This document shows positions 37,920 to 47,518 of a stretch of DNA of 64,000 bases, one piece after another (the stretch's first letter is position 1; the number at the start of each line of letters is the position of its first letter). Source of the DNA: an uncultured Xanthomonas sp. (GTDB taxonomy: Bacteria; Pseudomonadota; Gammaproteobacteria; Xanthomonadales; Xanthomonadaceae); contig CALTTS010000004.1 in the NCBI GenBank assembly GCA_943912265.1, forward strand, positions 62,001 through 126,000, read 5' to 3'. Below the pieces are notes generated by a model, which made no database searches, was not told where the DNA came from, and worked only from the letters and a program-made list of their open reading frames with translations. The position numbers and the translations under genes were made by a program.

Positions 37920-38477
37920 ATGCTCAACGACATCAAGCAAGACGCACAGGCCCGGATGACCAAGAGCATCGAGGCGCTGCGCCAGACCCTGGTCAAGGTG
38001 CGCACCGGCCGCGCGTCCACCGGCCTGGTCGACACCATCCGGGTCAGCGCCTACGGCAGCGACGTGCCGCTCTCGCAGGTGGCGTCGGTCTCGGTGGGCG
38101 ACGCCCGCTCGCTGCTGATCACGCCGTGGGACAAGAGCATGGTCGGGCCGATCGAGAAGGCCATCCTCGGCTCGGACCTCGGCCTGACCCCGAACACCGC
38201 CGGCACCACCATCCGCCTGAACCTGCCCGCCCTCACCGAGGAGCGCCGCAAGGAGCTGTCCAAGGTCGTGGCCGGCGAGGGCGAGGACACCAAGGTGGCG
38301 ATCCGCAACATCCGCCGCGACGCCAACCAGCAGGTCAAGGACCTGCTCAAGGACAAGTCGATCACCGAGGACGAGGTGCGCCGCGCCGAGGACGAGATCC
38401 AGAAGCTCACCGACAAGGCGATCAAGGACGTCGACGAGGTGGTGCGCGCCAAGGAACAGGAACTGATGGCCATCTGA
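37920..38477 (+). CDS. frr: Ribosome recycling factor
   Basis: A 185-residue factor that, with EF-G, splits the ribosome after termination. The three-helix domain begins MLNDIKQDAQARMTKSIEALR; KVRTGRAS follows, then the small domain (VPLSQVASVSVGDARSLLITPWD), then LNLPALTEERRKEL and the C-terminal helix ending EQELMAI. Starting at ATG 37920 gives exactly the usual 185 residues; ATG 37905 would add five. It lies between pyrH and uppS as is conserved. Confidence 0.97.
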   Translation: MLNDIKQDAQARMTKSIEALRQTLVKVRTGRASTGLVDTIRVSAYGSDVPLSQVASVSVGDARSLLITPWDKSMVGPIEKAILGSDLGLTPNTAGTTIRLNLPALTEERRKELSKVVAGEGEDTKVAIRNIRRDANQQVKDLLKDKSITEDEVRRAEDEIQKLTDKAIKDVDEVVRAKEQELMAI

Positions 38478-38500
38478 GGCGGTCAATCCCGACCGTCGCG

Positions 38501-39253
38501 ATGTCCGCCACTCCCGCCCCCGACCGCATCCCGCGCCACCTTGCCGTCATCATGGACGGCAACGGCCGCTGGGCCCAGCAGCGCAAGCGTCCGCGCGTGA
38601 TCGGCCACCGCGCCGGCGCGCGCGCGGTGCAGCGCACGATCGATTTCTGCCTGGAACGCGGCGTCGAGGTGCTGACCCTGTTCGCGTTCTCCAGCGAGAA
38701 CTGGGGCCGCCCGGAGGACGAGGTCGGCGCGCTGATGAAACTGTTCCTCGGCGCGCTCGAACGCGAAGTCGGCGACCTGTCCCGGCGCGGCGTGCGCATC
38801 CGCTTCATCGGCGAGCGTTCGCCGTTCTCCGCGGCGATCCGCGAGAAGATGGCCGCCGCCGAGCGCCAGACCGCCGGCAACGCCCGCCTGACCCTGGCCA
38901 TCGCCGCCAGCTACGGCGGCCGCCAGGACATCGCCGCCGCCGCGCGCGCCCTGGCCGAGGACGTGGCCGCCGGCCGCCTGGCCCCGGCCGACATCGACGA
39001 AGCCGCGGTCGGCGCGCGCATGGCGCTGGCCGACCTGCCGCCGCCGGACCTGTTCGTCCGCACCGGCGGCGATTTCCGCATCAGCAACTTCCTGCTGTGG
39101 CAGCTGGCCTACACCGAGCTGTGGTTCACCGACACGCTGTGGCCGGACCTCGACGCCGGGGTGCTGCAGCAGGCATTCGACGACTATGCCGGGCGCGAAC
39201 GCCGCTACGGCCTGACCAGCGCGCAAGTCGCCGGAGAGAGGAGCGCATCATGA
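38501..39253 (+). CDS. uppS: Undecaprenyl diphosphate synthase (cis-prenyltransferase)
   Basis: A 250-residue enzyme extending farnesyl-PP with isopentenyl-PP to the C55 carrier lipid for cell wall and LPS. Catalytic Asp19 lies in VIMDGNGRWA; FAFSSENWGRP and RTGGDFRISNFLLWQ are also present. The position equal to E. coli Glu213, a magnesium ligand in RTGGE, is Asp191 here, a conservative change that may be normal for this lineage. Its TGA overlaps the cdsA ATG (ATGA), showing translational coupling. Confidence 0.96.
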   Translation: MSATPAPDRIPRHLAVIMDGNGRWAQQRKRPRVIGHRAGARAVQRTIDFCLERGVEVLTLFAFSSENWGRPEDEVGALMKLFLGALEREVGDLSRRGVRIRFIGERSPFSAAIREKMAAAERQTAGNARLTLAIAASYGGRQDIAAAARALAEDVAAGRLAPADIDEAAVGARMALADLPPPDLFVRTGGDFRISNFLLWQLAYTELWFTDTLWPDLDAGVLQQAFDDYAGRERRYGLTSAQVAGERSAS

Positions 39254-40074
39254 CCAAGACCCGGGTGATCGCCGCGCTGATCATGGCGCCGCTGGCCATC
39301 GCCGCGATCCTGCTGTTGCCGACCCGCTGGCTGGCCGCCGCGTCGGCGCTGGTGTTCCTGACCGGCCTGTGGGAATGGCTGAAGCTGGCCGGCGTCGAGG
39401 ATACCCTGCACCGCGCCGTGCTGCTGGTGCTGAACCTGCTGCTGATGGTGCTGCTGGTGTGGGCCTCGGCCGGCTCGGAGGTGCTGTTCCAGATCGTCTC
39501 GCTGGTGGGCGCGGTCGGCTGGGTCGGCGCGCTGGGCTGGCTGCGCTGGCATGCCTTCAGCGCCCGGGCCAGCCGCATCGCGCACAGCTTCAAGCTGGCC
39601 ATCGGCACGCTCGCCGTGGTCCCGGCCTGGTGCGCGCTGGTGCTGCTGCACCACGGCGAACCGCATGGCCCGCGCTGGCTGCTGGCCGCGCTGGCGCTGG
39701 TGTGGGCCGCCGATTCCGGCGCCTACTTCGCCGGGCGCCGCTTCGGCCGGCACAAGCTGGCCCCGCAGGTCAGCCCGAACAAGACCGTGGAAGGCCTGGC
39801 CGGCGGCGTGGTCGCGGCGCTGGCCGTGGCCCTGCCGCTGGGCCTGTGGGCCGGCCTGGCGCCGGCGCGGCTCCCGGCCCTGCTGGCCGTGGCCCTGCTC
39901 GCCACCCTGGCCTCGGTGGTCGGCGACCTGACCGAGAGCCTGATGAAGCGGCAGGCCGGCGTGAAGGATTCGGGCAACCTGATTCCCGGCCACGGCGGCA
40001 TGCTCGACCGCATCGACGCGATCCTCGCGGCGCTTCCCGTATTCGTGGTGGGCAAGGAAATCCTCGGGTTCTGA
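39250..40074 (+). CDS. cdsA: Phosphatidate cytidylyltransferase
   Basis: A 274-residue inner-membrane enzyme making CDP-diacylglycerol from phosphatidic acid and CTP, the branch point for phospholipid synthesis. Eight or so hydrophobic segments are seen. The family signature is complete near the C-terminus: ESLMKRQAGVKDSGNLIPGH followed by GGMLDRID. It begins within the uppS stop codon and ends 1 base before the dxr ATG, so it sits in a tight operon. Confidence 0.96.
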   Translation: MTKTRVIAALIMAPLAIAAILLLPTRWLAAASALVFLTGLWEWLKLAGVEDTLHRAVLLVLNLLLMVLLVWASAGSEVLFQIVSLVGAVGWVGALGWLRWHAFSARASRIAHSFKLAIGTLAVVPAWCALVLLHHGEPHGPRWLLAALALVWAADSGAYFAGRRFGRHKLAPQVSPNKTVEGLAGGVVAALAVALPLGLWAGLAPARLPALLAVALLATLASVVGDLTESLMKRQAGVKDSGNLIPGHGGMLDRIDAILAALPVFVVGKEILGF

Positions 40075-40075
40075 C

Positions 40076-41281
40076 ATGTCGCCCGGCATTTCCACGACGC
40101 AATTCCCCCGGCAGGTAGCCGTGCTCGGCGCCACCGGCTCGATCGGCAGCTCGGCGCTGGACGTGATTGCCCGCCACCCGCAGCGGCTGCGTGCCAGCGT
40201 GCTGGCCGCCGGCCACAAGGTGGACGCGTTGATCTCCCTGTGCGTCCGTCACCGCCCCGACCACGCCGTCATCGCCGACGAACGCCTCTACCCCGCCCTG
40301 CGCGACGGCCTGCGCGCGGCCGGCCTGGCGATCACGGCCCATGCCGGCATGGCCGCCATCGACGTGCTCGCCGCCGGCCCGGACTGCGACACGGTGGTGG
40401 CCGCGATCGTCGGCGCCGCCGGCCTGTCCTCGACCCTGGCCGCCGCGGCCGCGGGCAAGCGCCTGCTGCTGGCCAACAAGGAATCGCTGGTGCTGGCCGG
40501 CGAACTGGTGATCGCGGCGGCTGAACAGGCCGGCGCCGAGATCGTCCCGACCGACAGCGAGCACAACGCCATCTTCCAGTGCCTGCGCTCGCGCACGGCG
40601 GGGCCGGAGGTGCGCCGGATCGTGCTGACCGCCTCCGGCGGCCCGTTCCGCGGCCGCAGCCGCGCCGAACTGGCGGCGGTCACCCCGGCCCAGGCGGTGG
40701 CCCATCCGAAGTGGTCGATGGGCCCGAAGATCTCGGTCGATTCGGCCACGCTGATGAACAAGGGGCTGGAGGTCATCGAGGCCCACCACCTGTTCGGCCT
40801 GCCCGGCGCGCGCATCGGCGTGCTGGTGCACCCGCAGAGCCTGGTCCACTCGATGGTGGAATTCATCGACGGTTCCACCTTGGCCCAGCTCGGCCTGCCG
40901 GACATGCGCACCACCCTGGCGGTGGGCTTCGGCTGGCCGGAACGGATCGACTCCGGCGTGGCCGGGCTGGACCTGCTGGCCCAGGGCCGGCTCGACTTCG
41001 AGGCGCCCGACCCCAAGGCCTTCCCCTGCCTGCGCCTGGCGATGGAGGCGATGGCCGCCGGCGGCACCGCGCCGGCCATCCTCAACGCCGCCAACGAAGT
41101 GGCCGTTTCAGCCTTTCTTCAGGGCCGCATCGGTTTCCTAACGATTCCCGCGCTGGTCGCGGATATTCTGGCGGCCCTGCCGGTCGCCCCCGCCGACTCG
41201 CTGGAGGCACTGCTGGCCGCCGACACGCAGGCCCGCCATGCCGCCGAACACGCCCTTGCCACCGCCCGCTTCCATGCCTGA
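40076..41281 (+). CDS. dxr: 1-deoxy-D-xylulose 5-phosphate reductoisomerase
   Basis: A 401-residue NADPH enzyme of the MEP isoprenoid pathway converting DXP to MEP. The N-terminal cofactor motif GATGSIGSSALDVI, LLANKESLVLAGE, the metal and substrate segment PTDSEHNAIFQC, SGGPFRGRS and the MNKGLEVIEAHHLF segment are all present. It supplies precursors for the adjacent uppS step. The ATG follows cdsA at once; rseP begins 41 bases after the stop. Confidence 0.97.
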   Translation: MSPGISTTQFPRQVAVLGATGSIGSSALDVIARHPQRLRASVLAAGHKVDALISLCVRHRPDHAVIADERLYPALRDGLRAAGLAITAHAGMAAIDVLAAGPDCDTVVAAIVGAAGLSSTLAAAAAGKRLLLANKESLVLAGELVIAAAEQAGAEIVPTDSEHNAIFQCLRSRTAGPEVRRIVLTASGGPFRGRSRAELAAVTPAQAVAHPKWSMGPKISVDSATLMNKGLEVIEAHHLFGLPGARIGVLVHPQSLVHSMVEFIDGSTLAQLGLPDMRTTLAVGFGWPERIDSGVAGLDLLAQGRLDFEAPDPKAFPCLRLAMEAMAAGGTAPAILNAANEVAVSAFLQGRIGFLTIPALVADILAALPVAPADSLEALLAADTQARHAAEHALATARFHA

Positions 41282-41322
41282 CCCGAACCGCTCCCGGAAC
41301 ACCGACGCCCAAGGCCCCGTGC

Positions 41323-42675
41323 ATGGCTGATTTCCTCGGTTCGGTCTGGTGGATGATCGTCAGCCTCGGCGTGCTGGTCACCTTCCACGAATTCGGCCAT
41401 TTCTGGGTGGCGCGCCGCTGCGGCATCAAGGTGCTGCGCTTCTCGGTGGGTTTCGGCAAGCCGCTGTGGTCGCGCCGCGGCCGCGACGGCACCGAGTTCG
41501 CCATCGCCGCGATCCCGCTGGGCGGCTACGTCAAGATGCTCGACGAGCGCGAGGTGCACGTGCCCGCCGCCGAGCAGCACCTGGCCTTCAACAACAAGAG
41601 CGTGTGGCAGCGCATCGCCGTGGTCGCGGCCGGCCCGCTGGCCAACCTGGTGCTGTGCGTGGCCTTGCTGTGGGCGATGTTCGTGATCGGCCGGCAGGAC
41701 TATTCGGCCACCGTCGGACAGGTGCAGGGGCTTGCCGCGCAGGCCGGCCTGCAGCCAGGCGACCGCGTCGTGCGCGCCGGCGACCGCGTCGTGGCCACGT
41801 GGTCGGATGCGGCCATGGAAATGACCAATGCCGCGCTGGACGGCCGCGACCTGCCGCTGCAGGTGCGTACGGCCGACGGCCACGACGGCCGCCACCTGCT
41901 GGCACTGTCGCGGCTGCCGGCCGGTTTCGACGAGCGCCAGGTGTCCGCCCTGGCCGGGCTGACCTGGAAATTCTGGACCGCGCCGACGCGAGTCGGCGAA
42001 GTCGTCGCCGGCGGCCCGGCCGACGGCGTGCTGCTTGCGGGCGACCGCCTGCTCGCCATCGACGGCACGCCGGTGACGTCGGCCGCGCAGGTGTCCGCGC
42101 TGGTGCAGGGCCTCGGCCGGCAGCCCGGCGGCATGATCGAGGTCGAGCGCGACGGCGAGCGCCTGGCGCTGCCGGCCACGCCCCGGCGCAGCACCGACCC
42201 GGCCCGCAAGGGCGCCTGGGAGCTGGGCATCGCCGTGGCCGCCGAGGCGCCGGCCTACGATGCCGAACAGAAATACGGCCCGCTGGCCGCCATCCCGGCG
42301 GCGCTGCGCGAGACCGGCAGGCTGGCCGGCGACTCGCTGGGCATGATGCGCCGGCTGGTCACCGGCCACGCCTCGCTGAAGAACGTGTCCGGCCCGGTCA
42401 CCATCGCCCGGGTTGCCAACGCCTCGGCCAAGCGCGGCGCGGACTGGTTCCTGTATTTCCTCGCCCTGCTCTCGCTGAGCCTGGCGATCATCAACCTGCT
42501 GCCGATCCCGGTCTTGGACGGCGGGCACCTGCTGTATTACCTTATCGAGTTGGTCAAGGGCAGCCCGTTGAGCGAACGCGCGATGGCCGCCGGTCAATAT
42601 GTCGGGCTTGCGCTGCTGGCGGGCCTGATGGGCCTGGCCTTCTACAACGACATCTTGGGCCTGCTGCCTCAATGA
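41323..42675 (+). CDS. rseP: Site-2 zinc metalloprotease RseP
   Basis: A 450-residue intramembrane protease that cuts anti-sigma factors and remnant signal peptides. The active-site HEFGH (His22, Glu23, His26) lies in helix 1 and the third ligand Asp399 in PVLDGGHLLYY. Two PDZ domains occupy the periplasmic middle part (about 115-290). Four membrane helices fit the family. The stop TGA overlaps an ATG (42672) of the bamA frame. In this genome it might also act on FecR-like regulators, but that is inference. Confidence 0.96.
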   Translation: MADFLGSVWWMIVSLGVLVTFHEFGHFWVARRCGIKVLRFSVGFGKPLWSRRGRDGTEFAIAAIPLGGYVKMLDEREVHVPAAEQHLAFNNKSVWQRIAVVAAGPLANLVLCVALLWAMFVIGRQDYSATVGQVQGLAAQAGLQPGDRVVRAGDRVVATWSDAAMEMTNAALDGRDLPLQVRTADGHDGRHLLALSRLPAGFDERQVSALAGLTWKFWTAPTRVGEVVAGGPADGVLLAGDRLLAIDGTPVTSAAQVSALVQGLGRQPGGMIEVERDGERLALPATPRRSTDPARKGAWELGIAVAAEAPAYDAEQKYGPLAAIPAALRETGRLAGDSLGMMRRLVTGHASLKNVSGPVTIARVANASAKRGADWFLYFLALLSLSLAIINLLPIPVLDGGHLLYYLIELVKGSPLSERAMAAGQYVGLALLAGLMGLAFYNDILGLLPQ

Positions 42676-42752
42676 CTCTGCCAACCCGTTCGCCCCGTCG
42701 GTTCGTCCCGACCTTCTTCCGCACCTGCGGCTCCACCTCCACCGGATGTGAC

Positions 42753-45128
42753 ATGACGCGATCCCTCTCTCGGCGCCTGCTCGCCCTTGCCCTGGCATCC
42801 TGCATCGGCGCTCCCGCGCTCGCCCAGGCGGCGGCCGTCGAACCGTTCACCGCCAGCGACATCCGCATCGACGGCCTGCAGCGCATCGCCGCCGGCACGG
42901 TGTTCACCTACCTGCCGATCGAACGCGGCGACAGCGTCGACCCGGAAAAGGTGGCCCAGGCCATCCGCGCGCTGTACAAGACCGGCTTCTTCGAGGACGT
43001 GCAGCTGCAGCGCCAGGGCAGCATCCTCGTGGTGACCGTCAAGGAACGCCCGGCGATCAACAAGCTCACCGTCACCGGCAACAAGGACATCAAGAGCGAG
43101 GAGCTGCTCAAGGGCCTGGCCGACATCGGCCTGAGCGAGGGCGGCACCTTCGACCGGCTGAGCCTGGACCGGGTCACCCAGGAGCTGGTGCGCCAGTACA
43201 ACAACCGCGGCAAGTACAACGTGTCGATCACCCCGGTGGTCAGCCCGCTGGACCGCAACCGCGTGGACGTGACCATCACCATCAAGGAAGGCAAGGCCGC
43301 CAAGATCCGCCACGTCAACCTGGTGGGCAACGAGAAGTTCGAGACCAAGAACATCCTGGCCGGCTGGGAATCCAGGGAGCACAACTGGATGTCCTGGTAC
43401 CGCCGCGACGACCAGTACTCGCGCGAGAAGCTCTCCGGCGACATGGAGAAGCTCAATTCCTGGTACCTGGACCGCGGCTACGTGGACTTCAACATCGACT
43501 CCACCCAGGTGTCGATCAGTCCCGACAAGAAGGACATGTACCTGACCGCCGACGTGACCGAAGGCGAGCAGTACAAGGTCTCCGACGTCAAGGTCACCGG
43601 CGACACCGTGCTGCCGCAGGAAACCGTCGAGAAGATGGTCATCCTGAAGAAGGACATGGTCTTCTCCCGGCGCCTGCTCGAGCTGACTTCCGACTCGATC
43701 ACGATGGCGCTGAGCAACATCGGCTACGCCTTCGCCAAGGTCAACGTGCAGCCCAACGTGGACCGCGACAACCGTACCGTCGCAGTCAACCTGCAGGTGG
43801 TGCCGGGCCCGCGCGTGCTGGTCCGCCAGATCCGCTTCAAGGGCAACGACCGCACGTCCGACGAAGTGCTGCGCCGCGAGCTGCGCCAGTTCGAAGGCAG
43901 CTGGTACTCACAGGCCGCGATCGACCGCTCCAAGATCCGCCTGCAGCGCCTGGGCTTCTTCGAGACCGTGGACGTGGAAACCCCCACCGTGCCCGGCACC
44001 ACCGACCAGGTGGACGTGGTCTACACGGTCAAGGAGACCACCTCGGGCAGTTTCCAGGTGGGCCTGGGCTACTCCGGCTACTACGGCATGAGCACGTCGA
44101 TCGAGTTGTCGCAGAACAACTTCCTTGGCACCGGCAACCGCGTGTCCGTGCAGGCCTCGCGCAGCAGCTACCTGGAGCGCTACGGCTTCTCCTACACCAA
44201 CCCGTTCTTCACCGACTCGGGCGTGTCGCTGGGCTACAACCTGTCCTGGCGCAAGCTGGACTACTCGGACTACAACACCGCCCAGTACAACAGCACCAAC
44301 GGCGCGGCGCAGGTGATCCTCGGCGTGCCGATCACCGAGAACGACGCCTTCTCGCTGATGTTCGGCATCGACAAGAACCAGATCACCACCTACGCCGGCT
44401 ACACCCCGCAGAAAATCATCGATTACGTCGATGCGATGGGCTCGCGCACCTTCCACGCCTGGCGCACCGAGCTGGGCTGGGCGCGCGACACCCGCAACGA
44501 CTACTTCATGCCGACCTGGGGCACCTACCAGCGCATCGGCCTGGAGCTCACCCTGCCCGGCTCCACCTCCGAGTATTACAAGTTCAACTACGAGTTCTCC
44601 AAGTACTGGCCGATCGCCTCGTGGCTGGTGCTGCGCACCGGCGCCAGCCTCGGCTACGGCGACAGCTACGGCAAGGACACTACCCGCGACATCTACGATG
44701 CCAGCGGCAACTTCGTCAAAACGGTGACCGCCAGCGGCCTGCCGTTCTTCGAGAACTACTACGCCGGCGGCACCACCTCTGTGCGCGGCTTCCAGGAAAA
44801 CACCCTGGGCCCGCGCTCGGAGGCCACCAGCTACTACTACCGCGGCCAGCCGCTGGGCGGCTCGGTGCAGACCATCGGCCACCTGGAGTTCGTGTTCCCC
44901 AAGCTGTTCGACAGCAAGGCCGCGCGCGTGTCGGCCTTCGTCGACGCCGGCAACGTGTTCGACGGCTGGGACAACGTGAAGACCAACGAGCTGCGCGCCT
45001 CGGCCGGCGTGGCCCTGCTGTGGCGCGCGCCGGTCGGACCGATCTCGATCAGCTATGCCTTCCCGTTCAAGAAGAAGCCCGGCGACGAACTGGAGCGGCT
45101 GCAGTTCACCTTCGGCGGCCAGTTCTGA
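42753..45128 (+). CDS. bamA: Outer-membrane protein assembly factor BamA
   Basis: A 791-residue Omp85-family protein, the essential core of the BAM machine. A signal peptide (MTRSLSRRLLALALASCIGAPALAQA) precedes five POTRA domains (about residues 30-425) and a 16-strand barrel. The loop-6 motif VRGF is present (TSVRGFQENTLGPR), and the protein ends in Phe (FTFGGQF), the BAM recognition residue. ATG 42672, which overlaps the rseP stop, is in frame but would place 27 residues before a standard signal peptide, so 42753 is preferred. A strong terminator follows. Confidence 0.96.
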   Translation: MTRSLSRRLLALALASCIGAPALAQAAAVEPFTASDIRIDGLQRIAAGTVFTYLPIERGDSVDPEKVAQAIRALYKTGFFEDVQLQRQGSILVVTVKERPAINKLTVTGNKDIKSEELLKGLADIGLSEGGTFDRLSLDRVTQELVRQYNNRGKYNVSITPVVSPLDRNRVDVTITIKEGKAAKIRHVNLVGNEKFETKNILAGWESREHNWMSWYRRDDQYSREKLSGDMEKLNSWYLDRGYVDFNIDSTQVSISPDKKDMYLTADVTEGEQYKVSDVKVTGDTVLPQETVEKMVILKKDMVFSRRLLELTSDSITMALSNIGYAFAKVNVQPNVDRDNRTVAVNLQVVPGPRVLVRQIRFKGNDRTSDEVLRRELRQFEGSWYSQAAIDRSKIRLQRLGFFETVDVETPTVPGTTDQVDVVYTVKETTSGSFQVGLGYSGYYGMSTSIELSQNNFLGTGNRVSVQASRSSYLERYGFSYTNPFFTDSGVSLGYNLSWRKLDYSDYNTAQYNSTNGAAQVILGVPITENDAFSLMFGIDKNQITTYAGYTPQKIIDYVDAMGSRTFHAWRTELGWARDTRNDYFMPTWGTYQRIGLELTLPGSTSEYYKFNYEFSKYWPIASWLVLRTGASLGYGDSYGKDTTRDIYDASGNFVKTVTASGLPFFENYYAGGTTSVRGFQENTLGPRSEATSYYYRGQPLGGSVQTIGHLEFVFPKLFDSKAARVSAFVDAGNVFDGWDNVKTNELRASAGVALLWRAPVGPISISYAFPFKKKPGDELERLQFTFGGQF

Positions 45129-45153
45129 GCCTGTACTCCGCCCGCCGCATCGG

Positions 45154-45183
45154 AAAGGCCCGGCCGCAACGCCGGGCCTTTTT
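45154..45183 (+). terminator. Intrinsic terminator between bamA and lpxD
   Basis: AAAGGCCCGGC (45154-45164) pairs with GCCGGGCCTTT (45171-45181) around CGCAAC and is followed by the T run ending at 45183. It should separate the pyrH-bamA series from the lpx series. Confidence 0.8.
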
Positions 45184-45217
45184 CGTGATGCACGGCGACA
45201 CCCGCTAAACTTGGCGC

Positions 45218-46252
45218 ATGGATACTCCCGCATTCACCGCCGGCGAACTGGCCGGGCGCTTCGGCCTGGAACTCCGTGGCGACGCCGCCACCGCCATCAC
45301 CGGCGTGGCCACGCTGGCCCATGCCGGCCCCGGCCAGCTGGCCTTCCTCTCCAACCCGCACTACCGCAGCCAGCTGGCCGACAGCACGGCGTCGATCGTC
45401 GTGCTGCGCGCCGCCGACGCCGATGCCGCGCCCGGCACGGCGCTGGTCGCGCGCGACCCGTACACAGCCTTCGCCAAGATCGCGGCCCTGTTCGAACCCG
45501 CGCCCGCACGTGCCGCCGGCATCCACCCGAGCGCGGTGATCGACCCGGACGCGCGCGTCGCGGCGGATGCGCACGTCGGCCCGTTCGTCAGCATCGGCGC
45601 GCGCAGCGTGGTCGGCGCCGGCGCCAGCATCGGCCCGGGCTGCGTGATCGGCGAGGACTGCACGGTGGGCGACGGCTGCGAGCTGATCGCCCGCGTCACC
45701 CTGGTCACCCGCGTCAAGCTGGGCAGGCGCGTGCGCATCCACCCGGGCGCCGTGCTCGGCGCCGACGGCTTCGGCCTGGCGATGGACGCCGGCCACTGGA
45801 TCAAGGTGCCGCAGTTGGGCGGCGTGGTCGTCGGCGACGATTGCGAGATCGGCGCCAACACCTGCATCGACCGCGGCGCCATCGAGGACACCGCGCTGGC
45901 CGAGGACGTGCGCCTGGACAACCTGATCCAGATCGGCCACAACGTGCAGATCGGCGCGCACACCGCCATCGCCGGCTGCGCCGCGGTGGCCGGCAGCGCG
46001 AAGATCGGCCGCTACTGCCTGATCGGCGGCGCCGCCGGCGTCGTCGGCCACCTGGAAATCTGCGACAAGGTCACCGTCACGGCGATGTCGCTGGTCACCC
46101 ATTCCATCCACGAACCGGGCGAATACTCGTCCGGCACGCCGCTGTCGGACAACCGCACCTGGCGCCGCAACGCCGCGCGCTTCCGCCAGCTCGATACCCT
46201 GGCGCGTCGCGTCAACGCCCTCCAGAAAGATCCGCAGGAACCGGAAGCATGA
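45218..46252 (+). CDS. lpxD: UDP-3-O-acylglucosamine N-acyltransferase
   Basis: A 344-residue acyltransferase for the third step of lipid A synthesis, adding a hydroxyacyl chain to the amino group. An N-terminal uridine-binding domain (TGVATLAHAGPGQLAFLSN) is followed by a left-handed beta-helix of hexapeptide repeats and a C-terminal helix. The catalytic His lies in QIGHNVQIG. The gene begins 34 bases after the bamA terminator, so it needs a promoter within or just before that stretch, or readthrough. Its stop overlaps fabZ's ATG. Confidence 0.96.
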   Translation: MDTPAFTAGELAGRFGLELRGDAATAITGVATLAHAGPGQLAFLSNPHYRSQLADSTASIVVLRAADADAAPGTALVARDPYTAFAKIAALFEPAPARAAGIHPSAVIDPDARVAADAHVGPFVSIGARSVVGAGASIGPGCVIGEDCTVGDGCELIARVTLVTRVKLGRRVRIHPGAVLGADGFGLAMDAGHWIKVPQLGGVVVGDDCEIGANTCIDRGAIEDTALAEDVRLDNLIQIGHNVQIGAHTAIAGCAAVAGSAKIGRYCLIGGAAGVVGHLEICDKVTVTAMSLVTHSIHEPGEYSSGTPLSDNRTWRRNAARFRQLDTLARRVNALQKDPQEPEA

Positions 46253-46707
46253 ACGACACGCTGCAACTGCCCATCGACGTCACCACCATCCAGGCGCTGC
46301 TGCCGCACCGCTATCCGTTCCTGCTGGTGGACCGGGTGCTGGAACTGGACCTGGAACAGCGCCACGTCGTCGCGCAGAAGAACGTCAGCATCAACGAGCC
46401 GTTCTTCCAGGGCCACTTCCCCGGCAAGCCGATCATGCCCGGCGTGCTGATCATCGAGGCGCTGGCCCAGGCCGGCGGCGTGATGACCCAGCTCAGCCTG
46501 GGCCGCGATGCCGGCTCGCAGCTGTTCTACATGGTCAAGGTGGAAAACGCGCGCTTCAGCAAGCAGGTGGTGCCCGGCGACGTGCTGATCCTGGACGTGC
46601 GCATGAAGCGGCTGATCCGCAACATGGGCTGGTACTCCGGCGAGGCGAAGGTGAACGGCGAAGTCGTGGCCTGCGCCGACATCCTGTGCGCCGGCGCCAA
46701 GGCATGA
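46249..46707 (+). CDS. fabZ: 3-hydroxyacyl-[acyl-carrier-protein] dehydratase FabZ
   Basis: A 152-residue hot-dog-fold dehydratase of fatty-acid elongation. LLPHRYPFLLVDRV opens the fold, the catalytic His lies in GHFPGKPIMPGV and the Glu in IIEALAQAGG. It competes with LpxA for hydroxyacyl-ACP, which explains the conserved placement in the lipid A cluster. It starts in the lpxD stop codon (ATGA) and ends 16 bases before lpxA. Confidence 0.97.
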   Translation: MNDTLQLPIDVTTIQALLPHRYPFLLVDRVLELDLEQRHVVAQKNVSINEPFFQGHFPGKPIMPGVLIIEALAQAGGVMTQLSLGRDAGSQLFYMVKVENARFSKQVVPGDVLILDVRMKRLIRNMGWYSGEAKVNGEVVACADILCAGAKA

Positions 46708-46723
46708 CGATGAGGAGCAAGAC

Positions 46724-47518
46724 ATGAGCATCCCCGCCAGCTGCACGATCCACCCCAGTGCCGTGATCGACCCGGGCGCCGTGCTCGGCGAAAACGTGCG
46801 CGTGGGCGCCTTCACCCTGATCGGCGCGGACGTGAGCATCGGCGATGGTTGCGACATCGGCCCGCATTGCACCGTCACCGGCCCGACCCGCATCGGCAAG
46901 GGCAACCGTTTCGTCGGCCACGCCGCCATCGGCGGCGACCCGCAGGACAAGAAGTACGCCGGCGAACGCACCGAGCTGGAAATCGGCGAGAACAACCTGT
47001 TCCGCGAGTTCATCACCATCAACCGCGGCACCGGCGGCGGCGGCGGCGTCACCCGCATCGGCCACGACAACTGGATGCTGGCCTACACCCACATCGCCCA
47101 CGACTGCATCGTCGGCAACCACTGCATCTTCTCCAACAACACCACGCTGGCCGGGCACGTGCACGTGGGCGACTGGGTGATCATCAGCGGCTTCTCCGGC
47201 GCGCACCAGTTCTGCCGGATCGGCGACCACGCCTTCCTCGGCATGGGCGCGCTGACCAACGGCGACGTGCCGCCGTTCACGATGATCGCGCAGGAAACCC
47301 TCGGCCGGCCGCGCGGCATCAACAGCGAAGGGCTCAAGCGCCGCGGCTTCGACGCCGAGCGCATCGGCGCGATCAAGCGCGCCTACCGCACCCTGTACGT
47401 GGCCGGCCTGCCGCTGGCCGAAGCCAAGCTGCAACTGGCCGAACAGGCCAAGGGCAGCGAGGACGTGAAGCAGATGCTGGACTTCATCGAACACGCCGAC
47501 AGGCCGCTGCTGCGATGA
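46724..47518 (+). CDS. lpxA: UDP-N-acetylglucosamine O-acyltransferase
   Basis: A 264-residue enzyme for the first step of lipid A synthesis. Hexapeptide repeats form the beta-helix (IHPSAVIDPGAVLGENVRVG onward), the catalytic His is in YTHIAHDCIVG, and the C-terminal helical domain closes the trimer. The length is usual (262 in E. coli). The ATG has GAGGAG upstream, the best ribosome site in this cluster. The stop overlaps lpxB. Confidence 0.97.
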   Translation: MSIPASCTIHPSAVIDPGAVLGENVRVGAFTLIGADVSIGDGCDIGPHCTVTGPTRIGKGNRFVGHAAIGGDPQDKKYAGERTELEIGENNLFREFITINRGTGGGGGVTRIGHDNWMLAYTHIAHDCIVGNHCIFSNNTTLAGHVHVGDWVIISGFSGAHQFCRIGDHAFLGMGALTNGDVPPFTMIAQETLGRPRGINSEGLKRRGFDAERIGAIKRAYRTLYVAGLPLAEAKLQLAEQAKGSEDVKQMLDFIEHADRPLLR

